Shown here piece after piece: positions 1 to 11,276 of a DNA stretch of 64,000 bases. The notes under the pieces are model-generated. The model saw nothing but the letters and a program-made list of their open reading frames with translations, was not told the origin of the DNA and searched no databases. The DNA is from Scedosporium boydii. Lineage: Eukaryota; Ascomycota; Sordariomycetes; Microascales; Microascaceae. Made by a program: the position numbers and the translations under genes. Location of the stretch: positions 1 to 64,000 of the forward strand of contig NJFT01000080.1 of assembly GCA_002221725.1 (NCBI GenBank), given 5' to 3'. The first letter of the stretch is position 1; every line of letters starts with the position of its first letter.

Positions 1-29
<29 letters not shown>
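1..29. repeat. 29-nt poly-C homopolymer at the window edge
   Basis: The first 29 bases are all C. A homopolymer of this length next to unique sequence may be a real C/G tract or a sequencing or assembly artefact at a contig boundary. The sequence alone cannot decide. The rest of the stretch up to the first gene (about position 246) shows nothing recognisable. Confidence 0.9.
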
Positions 30-31
<2 letters not shown>

Positions 32-246
32 CATACTCAGGTGGCTTGTCCCGTATCTGTTACAAGACACGAGGAGGGTTGAATGGGATGAGATCAGAGG
101 TTGACGACAACATTTAATATAGATCGACTGCTGCCTCAACAAGTAGGAGGGATACCCCCCGCTGTTTTGTATACATGAAAAATGAAGACGAAAAAGAGAA
201 AGAGGAAAGGTACGCCCGTAGAATCGGGAGAAAATGAAGAAATGCC

Positions 247-1005
247 CTACCAACGCCGAAACCGATATTTAAACCCATCCGGGTGCCCGCTTGAGGTTCC
301 ATATTCCGGTAGCGGCGTAGTCTCTGTGTCTTCCGTCGGCCTACACGCATACTCCAACGTCGTCGAAGGTGTCTCGGCCGTAACTGTCTTCGTCCTAAAT
401 ACCGCAGGCCCAACCCCCATATTTAACACCATCGTCTCCAGCTCCAAGCACCCCCCGCAATCCAAAAGCTTCGTCACTGATTCCACCCCAGGCCACACTG
501 TCTCGGTTGGGTCAAGATTGAAGTGTTCGGCCTGTACAAGTGTGCTCGTACATCCTTCCTCAACCGTTGTCTCCGCTGGCTGCTCAGTAGTGATAGGATC
601 CTCCTCATCGGTATCACCATCACCATCGTCACCGGCATCGTCCCCTTGTCTAGGGATGGCAAGCCTAGGATGCGGCGTCTTCTTACACTCAAACACGGTA
701 ACCGTCGTTGGTTCTCGTACAGTAACAGTGACAATCGTCTTCACAGCGGGTCCCGGACCGCCGAACCAAGGAGCGCGGGTTTCAAATATTTCCAGATTGG
801 AGCAGATTCCGCAGTTGATGAAGCTTCTCTCGGTTTCGGTCGTGGTGTAGACTTTGTGCGTTGGCGTGGGAAAGGTCGGGCGGAAGGCGCCAGTGTAGCG
901 GGTTAGGGTCATGGTGCAGTCGTCGTCTGGAGGGGGTGGAATTGGCGCGGGGGTCGCGGCGGCGAATCCGGACAGGGCGAGGAGAATGGTGAGTCTGTTC
1001 GCCAT
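247..1005 (-). CDS. Secreted protein with two four-cysteine modules (paralog 1)
   Basis: Single exon, 252 aa, unknown function. The ATG at 1005 was chosen because it places a clear signal peptide at the N-terminus (MANRLTILLALSGFAAATPAP); the open frame continues upstream to 1215 but that extension has no signal-like character. The mature protein has two copies of one module: a CT-T-L start (C30, C152), a central C-G-x-C (C65/C68 and C183/C186), then a Thr/Val-rich strand ending in an aromatic-x-C (C107, C221). An acidic linker rich in Asp/Gly/Glu joins them (about residues 118-150). The Thr-rich strands suggest beta structure and O-glycosylation in the wall or medium (inference). A paralog with the same organisation lies downstream at 2752-3567 on the same strand, so a tandem duplication is likely. 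No known domain was recognised. Confidence 0.72.
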   Translation of the reverse strand: MANRLTILLALSGFAAATPAPIPPPPDDDCTMTLTRYTGAFRPTFPTPTHKVYTTTETERSFINCGICSNLEIFETRAPWFGGPGPAVKTIVTVTVREPTTVTVFECKKTPHPRLAIPRQGDDAGDDGDGDTDEEDPITTEQPAETTVEEGCTSTLVQAEHFNLDPTETVWPGVESVTKLLDCGGCLELETMVLNMGVGPAVFRTKTVTAETPSTTLEYACRPTEDTETTPLPEYGTSSGHPDGFKYRFRRW

Positions 1006-2751
1006 TTGGGAAATTCCGTTGGTGGCGGTTTTTCCCTGGGCGGGAGTGCTTCTCAAGAAGTCTTTGATACGCCAGATGACCAAAAGTAGGATTGAAGATG
1101 GATTTCTCTTGCTTCTTTGAGTGAATTTCGAGTTGAAGAGATTGAGACAGCAGCTTTTGAAGCCTTCTGAAAATATCAAACCTGAGTGAAAGAGCAGTCG
1201 ATGCAGGGTCGTCACCGAGTCTTATAATTACTCTGGTCCACCCATTTTCTGAAGCGAGTCGCCGTCGTCGGGGCCGGCGCTTAACGTGACTCTCTTTCAA
1301 TACTGGAAGAAAATAGTTGTCTGAACCAACGTTTTCTTCCAGGATGAGCGCGAAGTGCCAATCCACCTACAGATTGTTAGGATCGGCATTCGATGGCCGA
1401 CGCGTAGCAAGATGGAATGGGATCTTCTGCATCAATGACGGTGCATCTTAATTTATTAATCGGCCGAGCTGACCTGAGCTGCAAGGGAAACTTGGCGAGA
1501 GGTGGCCTGCAATCGTCCTTACCCGGATACCAGTCTCCAATCGGCCAGCCAGCAGGAGCATGTGTCTAAGTGGAGGAGCAGGTCAATATCAATCAATCCC
1601 TTTTGTGTCCCATCAGGCTATTTCCAATTATTGGCCTCTGCTGGGATCATTCAATGGAGTCTTACCTAGACGACTCTGTTCCGTGCCGTGAATTCCGTTA
1701 CAATCCAGAGGCATCCGGAGACAGATCTCTGGAATAGACCAATAATTCAAGAAAAGAGAATCTCGAGAAAAAAGAAATTTCTCTGAAAGTTGAACTGGCG
1801 AAGCGATACCTTCGTAGTATGAGAAAAAAACTTGAAGTTATGGGCATATAAATCTACCTTGCCTTCCTCGTCCCCAGAGCACCCCCAACCCTCACCTTCG
1901 TTTTCTCATCACCACAGTCTCGAATAGCAATCATGCCATTCGTCAGCAGCAGTATATATCTAAGCATAGGGCAATTTCCCCTCATTCTTCACTGGACTTC
2001 CATTCCTCGGGTCCTCTAGCGTCGCCGTCTAACAGCCTGAATCACATTCCATGAGCTCAGCATATTTCCCTGGCGCAGTAATATTTCGGGAAGTTCCATC
2101 AGCGAAACAATTTTATGATGAGTGCAGATGAACGCGATGCCTTTGGATTGGCTCTCAGTAGCTCCTGTTTTACTCTCTAGTCAAAAATCTGCAACACGAC
2201 GTGTGAGGTCTTCGAGGATGCCGAACCCGGGACTCCTCGCGTCTAGGCGATGTCGTCTTGTCAACGATGGCGAGAGATCTCGAGCCTTGTACTGGGGCTT
2301 GAGCTCATGGTGATGTCTTTGATGCGTTTATGCAGAGATTGGCGGATTCGAAGTCTAGTCTGGCAGGCCTGGGCGTATTCGTGCATTTCACACATGTTTG
2401 AGGGCTCTCGATGATATGTGCACAGTAGCATTATCTCATTCGTGGGAGTTTCAAAATAAGGGAGCCAAATATGTATTTGAAAAGTCATCTACAGAAAAAA
2501 GATGAAGAAAAGAATAATAGAAAGATGAGAGGGATGAGAGCAAAAGCCAAAGTAGAAAATGTCCCCAGAACGCCATCATCCGTTATCAAAAGAGAACCAC
2601 CGTATGTCTCTCATCTTCGCTTCATCCCGCGCAACTCTCCCAAGTTAAAGAGAATAAAAACTTGATATCAAATCGCTAATGATATAGAAAGAAATGCCCA
2701 GGACTTCAATGCTCCTCTTTTCGCCACCCTTTCGACTGCCTTTTCCGCCCC
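1006..2751. other. Intergenic region between the two paralogs
   Basis: About 1.75 kb with only short, unconvincing open frames on both strands. It should contain the promoter of the gene ending at 247 and the 3' region of the gene starting at 3567. On the minus strand a TTATAAG sequence lies near 1223-1230, about 220 nt upstream of the ATG at 1005. Nothing else was recognised. Confidence 0.5.
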
Positions 2752-3567
2752 TCAAGGCAAACACTCATACACCGTCGTCAGCCCAACATCCACTGTCGCT
2801 GTAACCCCCGGCATATTAATCGGCCCCATGGGCCCAACCCTCGTCGAAACCTGCAACGCGCAACCTCCGCAAGCAACCCTACTCGTCACGGTCAACAAGT
2901 CCAAAAACTTCGTGACCGTCGCCCCGACGGGGCCGTCGGGAACCACCAATGTCGTCCCGCAGGCGAGTAAATCCGTCGGTCTCTGAGCAGGGTCTCTCCC
3001 CGGACGATCTGCTAGGATTTCTACATCGTCCACCTCACTATCTTCCTGTTGGCGGTTGGCGATTCGCGGGGGCGTGGGCGTGGGCGAACAGACGGTTTCG
3101 TAGGTTGTTGTGGTGCCGGGGTCGGTTTCGGTGTGTTTGGCTGTGCGGTTTGGGCGGCGCGTTGTTTCTTCGCAAGAGGCATCGGTGGGGAAGGTTTCGA
3201 TGGCGACGGAGAGACAGCCTCGGCAGTCTACATGGTGGTAAATGGTTTCGGTGGTGGCGTAGACGGTTTCGTTGTCGGAGGGGGAGGAGCACCAGGGCCA
3301 GTAAGGAGGCGCGGGGAGGCGGGAGTAGGTTACGCCTATTGTTGCTGTGCAGGGCATGATCTGGGAGTCGCCGGGAGGCCCGATGAAGAACAGGGAACCG
3401 GTGATTTGGGGTCCCGGGGTGATTACCGCGGGGCCGTGGGCTGCGGCGACGATTGGCGTCGGGCGTCGGGTGGATGGTGAGGGTGAGGGCGAGGATTCCG
3501 TGAGAGGCGCGGAGTCGACAACTGTGGCTAAGAGGAAGGCGAAAAGTGGTATTCGTAATCGAGACAT
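2752..3567 (-). CDS. Secreted protein with two four-cysteine modules (paralog 2)
   Basis: Single exon, 271 aa, unknown function. The ATG at 3567 gives a signal peptide (MSRLRIPLFAFLLATVVDSA); an in-frame ATG at 3621 would add 18 residues that spoil it. After a Ser/Pro-rich spacer come two modules like those of the protein at 247-1005: CTAT start (C73), central DCRGC, Thr-rich strand ending YETVC; then CGTTL start, central ACGGC and terminal VYEC. The protein ends one residue after the last cysteine of module 2, so there is no GPI-type tail and it is probably released. Module 1 has two extra cysteines (in WPWCS and ASCEE) absent from the paralog. The shared layout, orientation and closeness argue for duplication. 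Confidence 0.72.
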   Translation of the reverse strand: MSRLRIPLFAFLLATVVDSAPLTESSPSPSPSTRRPTPIVAAAHGPAVITPGPQITGSLFFIGPPGDSQIMPCTATIGVTYSRLPAPPYWPWCSSPSDNETVYATTETIYHHVDCRGCLSVAIETFPTDASCEETTRRPNRTAKHTETDPGTTTTYETVCSPTPTPPRIANRQQEDSEVDDVEILADRPGRDPAQRPTDLLACGTTLVVPDGPVGATVTKFLDLLTVTSRVACGGCALQVSTRVGPMGPINMPGVTATVDVGLTTVYECLP

Positions 3568-6500
3568 TGTGGCTTGTATGTGAATGTGACGAGAGGAAGA
3601 GAGGGTCAGACAAGAAGACAAGGACGGGAAGAGGTCGGGGTGGCGTAAGCCAGCGATGAGAACTGGCGCTGTGTGTTGCTATCGGTTTTAAGTATTCGCG
3701 GTGCGTGTGTCAGTATATGTGTCTCGAAAAGATGTATGTCGAAGTTTGGAAAGAGGACTCTTTTATTAAGTATGTCGAGCAAGGTCCCCTGTCATCGGAC
3801 CGCGAGGTCCTAGATCCGCCTTTTGGAAACACCTCGCCACAAACACCTTGGCGCAATTTCGAGTGCGAGGCAAGATGCTGGGTCGTAGAGGAAGATGAAG
3901 TCTGGTGTAACACAGAGGACAGACGAGATATCCCTTGGTCCGCCTTCGCCCTGTAGACAAGGGCAGTCGAAAGTGTAGAGGACCAAGAAAGCGACGTCGC
4001 CTTTGAGGCTTCTATTGGAGATGCCGAGTGCTAAAGTGGTTTGGCTTGGGTCGCAACTAATATCGCAAGGTGCACATTCAGTCCTTTCGCTATTGCACGT
4101 CCTCCCTTTAGGTGTGCATATTACTACTTCGGGTGGATAACTCCGGAGAACAGGGAAGACGGATGGAAGGTTTCCAGCAGCTGGGTTCCTGTGGACGAGG
4201 ATGTGAATTCAACTTCGGTCGCGGTCGTGGAGCAGGTGCGTATGCGATGGTTATGAGTGGGTGCGTATAGGAGGCGACAGAGTTGGAGTTCCATTCCACC
4301 CCTCCCTTCCGCTTCCGATGGACCAGGACTCCGATATAAATGAGCAAGTGTAACCTCCAGAGAGGCGTATCCAAGGTCCCGGGGGCAAGTGTTCCCCAGG
4401 TTCCAGGATCTTCTATTCTCGGCCGGACTCGGGGTGTTGCGCGGAGTAGGGTAGTCTCAGTTGATTGTGTTCGATTCGTTTCCAAACTCGAGAAATCTCC
4501 GGTTCAGGTTCAGGTCGGATCGCTATGGTGCAGCGCGCATGATGTATTTCCCAACGTCATTTAAACTTTTCTTTTTTCTTCCTATCTTCTTTTTCTTCGT
4601 CTCGTTACTGCAGGAGAGTCTTCAACCCCGTAACGATAATTTGTCGAAGAGGGGTACCTCGTCTTGTAACTGTTCGAGTAGGTGTGTGGGTTGGTGAGGT
4701 AGGTGAGCAAGCAAAGGGTGTGTGTGTGTTGCTGCAAGACGAAGAAGCGGCGAAAGGTAAACGGAACGACCGTAAGATGCGTGTGTGGCGTACAATCTTT
4801 CTTTCTTTTTTGAGGATCGGATGCAGAGTGACTCGTTCGCAATTCGCTTGTTTCTGTCATTCCATGGTTCGCCGATCCGAACGAGCGAGTATCAATATGC
4901 AGGTGAATGTGGATGTGGACCGACGGCTTTATTTTTGGGTGCAGCCCGTCTTTCTATACTTGTCTAGTCCAAAGGCAGGGAAAGAAGCGAGAGACGAGGG
5001 ATGAGGCAAAGAAAATTGGCACGATGTTCATCAGAAAAATAGGGAGGATGGCATGAAATGAACACTATCACTTTATCAAGATCCGGACTCCGAAGTCGTA
5101 TCGAAGATTGGTATATGAGTTGGCATAAAAACAGAAATAAAATAAGAAGAGACAGATCTGAAGGGGAGAAAACCGAGCGGGAAAGAACATGAGTTGCGAT
5201 GGGTGGTGAAGACTGTAAATTGGAAGAGATGAAAGGGAACCAGGGAAGAATGATGCCGGCTCTACGTCTTCCTTACCTCCACTTCGTTCCCTCCACTGGT
5301 CCTGAACTTAGCCCATACTGACATGAATCCCAGCCCTTCTATACCCGGCCCGGTTCATGGAGCTTCCTTCTTCTCCCTCGACTTAGACTACTTCGTAGAG
5401 CCTGTGGCTTCCGGGTCTATTTGACGGGAGCCAGATTCTGGGAAGACAGCACACCAATAATCTTTGTTATGTCTGCTCCTTAGCTTAAGATATGATCTTA
5501 TGGATCCATCTGTGGCTTGGATATGGGAATAGGATAAGGACCGCTACTATCCCAGTTCTAGCCACAATGCAACGTTTCCACTCCCGAGTACGATTTATAT
5601 AACACAAGGCACGGAAACTCATTTTGGCCAAGTCCTAGCAAAGGACCGGGTCCGGCAGATACAAGCACAGAACTGAAGATCCAGCGTGTTAACATTCCTT
5701 TTCAACTCGTTTCTCTTTCCAGGTCCAGGAATGGCAGGTCCCTCGCTCTAACTACCCCAACCATCTTCTGACATGTTCGTCCATCCTGGCCCTTTGGTAT
5801 CCGAGGGAACAGAGGCTGGGAAAGGGGGAGAGACACCAAGGAACATAATATAAGACTGAGTAGACACGTGAGTGGAAGGACACTACGGATCTAATATATC
5901 ATTCCCATACTTTCGTAAAAGCGCTGCGAAATATCTCTGGATAGGGGCGGGGGGACTCCAGTCATCACGTCACCATTGGGCCGGATAAAGTGGTCCGGAT
6001 TGCCACGGTTAGGAATTTTTCCTTTTTCATTGATGGGATTCGATGACGGCCCGGAGCAAATAATGTCGAGATGAATAGATTGAGTAACGCATTTTGAGAT
6101 TGCCAGAAACGGACGCGGGTGACGGGGGCATGTCTACTTATAGGGTAGCGGGAGAGACTTGGAGGCCGGCTGTTTGAGTGTGTTCTTTTCTTCTGCCTCT
6201 TTCTATTTTTCTTATTCTGGGATCTTTTCCGTCATTTCTATAATTAGATGGGTGGTATGAACGATAGGGATCGAAAGGCAGAGAACACATTATTTATTCA
6301 ACCCTGGATATGGCGAGTGAGAGTAGGGTACGAAATTGGGAACAGTGTTGGGTGATTCGTGGAAGGTCAAGATATTGATATATTATTCCGTAGTCCACCT
6401 CAGAATTTCTACAAAGAGAATCGATCGATGTTCATGCAGTTACACAACCTGGAAATTCTCGATCTTTCTTCGCCAATAAACCTAGATGACGATAATTTGT

Positions 6501-7028
6501 GTGGGAATTTTCGAGGCCCGGATCTGCCGATTGTAACCCTTCCCTCCTGATGGTGATACAAGCCCTTCGGCTTAATGCTGGCAGTGTTATCCCGGCCAGG
6601 ACATCCGGAAGCCTTGATAGATGGTATCTATGTTCGGGGTGAGAGGGGGAGGGGGAGGGGAAGGTTAAACCAAAGAGGACTTATAGATTGCGGAGGAAAC
6701 GCTGGAGAATATGTCGATAGGGCATGCTCGACATATCGTGGCTTTTCAAATTCTCAATGGGAACCTACAGATTTTAGTGAGACCAGCGCAAGGAGTCGTG
6801 GTGGATACTCAAGAAACATTTGATGCTACTACGTTATTGTGTGTTCTGGGTTCCGCATATACCTCCAAGACATCCATCTCTACGTGCGCAGAGAGGATAC
6901 CAATGATACAGAGAAGAGATAACTTTTAATGTACATGTATATCCCCATAAAGACCAAGCCCAAGCCTCGCCCATCATTCCAGCATGTCTTCATGCAAATC
7001 CTCCTCTTCAATATCCTCACCCAAACCC
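3568..7028. other. 3.5-kb stretch without a supported gene
   Basis: The short open frames here lack domain signals, consistent splice signals or compositional support. The sequence is mixed, with pyrimidine-rich tracts (for example around 4560-4620) and a G-rich tract near 6640-6665 (repeats of GGGGGA). The promoter of the gene at 2752-3567 lies at the left end. No RNA gene or mobile element was recognised. Confidence 0.45.
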
Positions 7029-9423
7029 TCAACCCACAAAGTTCGTCATATACTCATCCTGATCCCAGTCAATATCAAAATTCCACCCCAAGACATCAAA
7101 CGGATCACCGTCCTCCAAGCCCATGACCACCTCATCTTCCTCCCTCTCCGCATCCTCACCTCCAACTCCCTTCCTCCCCGCATCCCCGGACTCGCCTGCT
7201 CCGGTACCTCCCTCGACCTCAATCCCATACGACCCAGCCGACTCCTTCATAAGCTCATATGCCTTCTCAACCCCCTCCTTCATCCTCGACAAAATCCAGC
7301 CCTCCAACTCCTCCACCCTCACCCCCTTCTCCACCCCTTCAATATGATTCAACAACGCCGTGGTAAACAAGAACCCCTTCACGTTCGTCTCTCCAGCCCT
7401 TATCCTCCTCCCCATCCACACCATGGCGTCTTCCAGCACCTCCTTCGACGCCGCATCCGGCGTCCCCGCCTCTCCGAAATCGCGAATCTCCTCCTTTTGA
7501 ACCGTCACGAGCTCGTGACCCAGTAACATGATGGCCTGCTTAAGAGTTGACCGCGTGAACCCCGACGAGCAGACGATGTGGTTGAAAAAGTCCACCTCGC
7601 CCGGTAAAGCCGACGAGAGGTTTGGGGTCCCCGTGAGTGGGGAGATCCGTTTGGCGGTGTCGATGAGCATTTTGCGCGAAAAGTAGTAGGCTGGGTTGTC
7701 GAATGCGACGGTGAGCAGGGGGTAGTGGAGGGCGATGATGAAGCGGTAGGTCATTAATTCGACGTAGTGTTTGTGGAAGAGTGTGATTGGGGCTGTGGTG
7801 CTGCTGTGGGAGGAGGATGATGACGATGAGATGAGCTTGTTAAGACGGCGGGAGATGGCGTGGCAAGATGATGTTAGCTCGCCGTTTAGACGAAGAGTTT
7901 CTTCGTAAGTTGATTTGGAGCTGAGGTCGTTTACGAATTTGGCCACGGCGAGGCGGATGGGGAAGTGTTGGAGGAGGAGGAGCTGTAGAGATGTTTGCGT
8001 ATGGGTGTTAGAGGAAGGAATGGGACGATGCTCTGACGACTCAAGATCGTCTGTTAGTTGATCGTCGTCGAGGTTCGACGGGGGTTCCGTATCGTAGTCA
8101 TCAAGGGAGATGAGCGGCGGTCCGCCCGAGTCGATGCTCGTCTGGATCTGCATCTCGAGAATCGCAGCCCACAACCTCCTGCGGATCTCGGCTCGCAAAA
8201 CGGTCATACGAGGCAAATGCCTCGGGTCCCGATGTAACCCGGCGTACATGGCGGACCGGAGCAAACCCCCGGCGTCCGGCCACGTCACGCCTCCTCCCAC
8301 GCCCACGGCCTGTCTCGCGATCTGTAGCAAGAGCATTACTTGCACTCCGGCGACGCTTATAGAAGCTTTATGGGGCGGTAGGATCAGCCAGAGCCTAGCC
8401 TCAAATGTCCACCTCAGCGCCGCCTCCCGCATGTCGAACTTGTCGTCGACCATGCTCGCTCCAATAGCGGCGCAGAGCTGCATCTGCATCTTGAACGATG
8501 GATGGACACTCTGCGGATCGGCCCAGTACCGCTCGTAATCGGTCCGGAAGGTGGGCACGTGGATGATACGGTAGACACGATCTATGGTTGAGAGGTAAAT
8601 GTCTATTAGGTCGTCTGCGATGGCGCGCGAGACGAATTGCGTGGCTAGAGCGTTGGATACTAAGATTGGGGTGCGGCGTCGCTTGATGACGCGGGCGAGA
8701 TTCTTGCATTCGGCGAGGGTGATGCGGAACTGGGCCCTGGCACTCTCGGAGCGCATGGCTAGGCCGAGAATATATTGAAGCTGTAGACGGCTTGTTAGTT
8801 AAAAAATGAGCGAAGAGAAATCTAAATCTATTAGAGAAGGGGAAAAAGCATACCAGACAGCATCCGTGAATCCAATGACTCGGTCCCAAGAACCTCGTCT
8901 TCTCAAGCGTTACCTTCTTAGGCAGGCCTTCTTTCAGTGACCGACAAACCGAAGGACTCGACTGTCGCTTAAACGACTCAACCTGCCACTCCAGCTGTCG
9001 GATGCGATCCGCAAGCACATTTGCATCCAAGCTAGCACCATCCTCGGCATTCCGCCCTTCACCCACCCAGATACTATTCGGAGGGAATACATTGCCGTTC
9101 CTCCACTCATCACCCACACTCCGCCCGGACCCGGAAGTAGGCAAATGAGAACTCGCGACACTGGAGGGACTCGTCTCCGCTATCACCACTCCTGCATCGG
9201 GAAGCCGGGGCGGGCCCTGCGGAGCCAGACCGGCAGGTACAGGGCGGTGGGGCAGGCTCGCATAGGAGCACTCCCGATTGCCGGCTTGCACGCATGTCGT
9301 GCAGGGGGACAGGCGGTCGCAGCGGACCTTGCGCCGGCGGCATTGCTCGCATGATAGGGCTGGCCGGCGGCGCTTTTTGGTGGATGGGGGGAGGATGGTG
9401 ACTTGCGGCAGTGCATCGGACAT
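7029..9423 (-). CDS. Zn2Cys6 fungal transcription factor with fungal-specific TF domain
   Basis: Two exons: 9423-8854 and 8780-7029; the 73-nt intron (8853-8781) begins GTATGC and ends CTACAG in phase 0. The product is about 773 aa. Residues 25-52 form a binuclear zinc cluster C-x2-C-x6-C-x5-C-x2-C-x7-C (CEQCRRRKVRCD...), preceded by a basic KKRRRP patch, and followed at about 160-180 by a short coiled-coil linker (DRIRQLEWQVESFKRQ). Exon 2 carries the middle homology region: a stretch ending HVPTFRTDYERYW, then a GLHRDP-like segment and RRRLWAAILEMQ, typical of the Fungal_trans domain. The C-terminus is acidic (about the last 60 residues), possibly activating. An in-frame ATG at 9510 would add 29 basic residues; 9423 was preferred as closer to family norm. 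It should act in the nucleus; target genes cannot be read from sequence. Confidence 0.85.
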
Positions 9424-11276
9424 TACGCCGGTGTTTTTTGGGGGGGATACCGCACGGAATCTCCTCCGTATGGACTTGTCGTTTCTTTTTAGTGTATTGC
9501 TCCGTGCCAAGCACGGGGATATTGATGTGAGGCAAGGGTGTGTGCGACGGTGTTTTGGAGGGAGGTGGGAAAGGGAATTGGAGATCTCCTCCGCCGGGTA
9601 TATGAGTACCGGAAACTATTCCGACAGCGGCGATGAATCACAACAGAAGAAGTAGTTAGAATATCGAGAAACTGAGCTGTATGAATAAGAGCGAATTTTG
9701 TGGATTTCGATGAGAATTGAGTTCATGGTGGTTTGCGTGGACTGGTGACGAGCAGAAATTGCCGACGGAGATAAGGGTGAATTTACCGGAAGTCTCGGTA
9801 ATTTCCGGTGTCCGCTCCGATCGGTTCCGGAGTGCGGACGGGAACCGAAGGAAGGCGCGGCGCCTTTCGGGGACATTAAACGCGAAGCGCGAGGGATATC
9901 TCGAATTACGTCACAAGAAAGGGACCACGGAGATTTGTGGCTTTACCGAAGAAGGATGGAGAGATAGATTCCTTTAATATATGTAACAATTAAGATCGTC
10001 ATCCTTTGCCTTCCTGACCGAACATCCACAGAGATGGAGTCCGCAACCCCAGGCGTTTGGAATGTATTTCAATTCTACTCCCGTGATCCGAGACAAACCA
10101 CTGTTTTGCCCTCGAACGGCCTGGTAACCGCGGGGAATTACAAGCCATCGATGGAGACTTGACAAACGCCCAAAGCACCTTTCCCGATGTTCCCGATGGC
10201 AGACTTGGACGTGAGCTCGCTGGATTCAGCCCTCCATAGAGCAATGTGCTGCTCCAAACCCCTTCAGTATCTTGCAAGTCTCATACATGGCTCTACAAGC
10301 TTTAAAGCCTGGAAGCTCTGTAGCGTCTACCGGATCATGGCCGTTGTAGATCTTCCCACTTTCCTGACGGGCAGTATCGTGTCGTAGCCTCGAGGAGTGT
10401 ATTAAGGTTGGTAAGATGCACCAATGCACCTTCGATCATTACCATCCCCCCAAGAGTGAACGAGAAAAAAAAAAAAAAAAAAGGGCCGCTAAATTAAACA
10501 ATGGCTATGAATCAAAGAAGAGTATGAAGTAGTCGGGGATGCTTCTCAAGGTTACATCTCAGTAACACTTCTAGAAAGAAAAGCACGAGGAAGAAAAAAG
10601 CTGCAGTTGATCCACTCAAAGATATATCCAGTTTGCCTTTCCAGACCGTTGATCCTCTCCTACCCCAAGCCGGAAATAGTAAACTACTTGCATGCTGCGT
10701 AGCTCTATTCCCGGCTCTCCAACTGAAGAATAAAAATAAAACAAGAAACAAAAGTACCGAGGTTGAAAGAAAACCAAAGAGCAGCAGAAATTTCACGTTC
10801 AAAGGCCCCCGAGGCAAAAAGTCAGATCAAGTATACATTTATTCAGTCGAAGAAAATAAAAAAGAAACGCAATGAAATAAGAAAGCTAAAAAGACCCTTC
10901 CAAAGCACTCCAAGATGCTGCACTAGCTTCAAGATCACTTATACACGGAGAAGTTCAGGACTCTACTATGCCAGAAGTCGTGGCGAGGTCCCCTAATTCG
11001 GAACAGTGGGTCCCTCTTCCCTTTTCCACCGGCCAGTTTGAAAAAATCTAAAAATCCCCTTCGCTGCCGTCAATATTAACACATCCTCTCTCATAGTTTC
11101 ACCCTTTCCCTTCCTTTATGGAATTCTACATGTGCTTCCGCTCAATGGTTTTCGTTCCGTCCCGTTTCCATACCTTCCCCGTTTCTCTTACAAAATGAGT
11201 TCGACCCAAAATCGGTAAACCGACCCTCACCCTGCAACAGATAACAGGCCCAAGAGGAAAATCCCCCGTTGCTCTC
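9424..11276. other. Intergenic region, TF promoter and E2 3' flank
   Basis: Contains the TF promoter on the left and the 3' flank of the E2 gene on the right. Overlapping short open frames on both strands at 9974-10429 have no recognisable domain and could not be joined convincingly. A poly-A tract of about 18 nt lies near 10465-10482. No RNA gene was recognised. Confidence 0.45.

Noticed and set aside
9974..10429. Possible small gene on either strand
   Set aside because: Competing overlapping frames on both strands, no splice model or domain gives preference.
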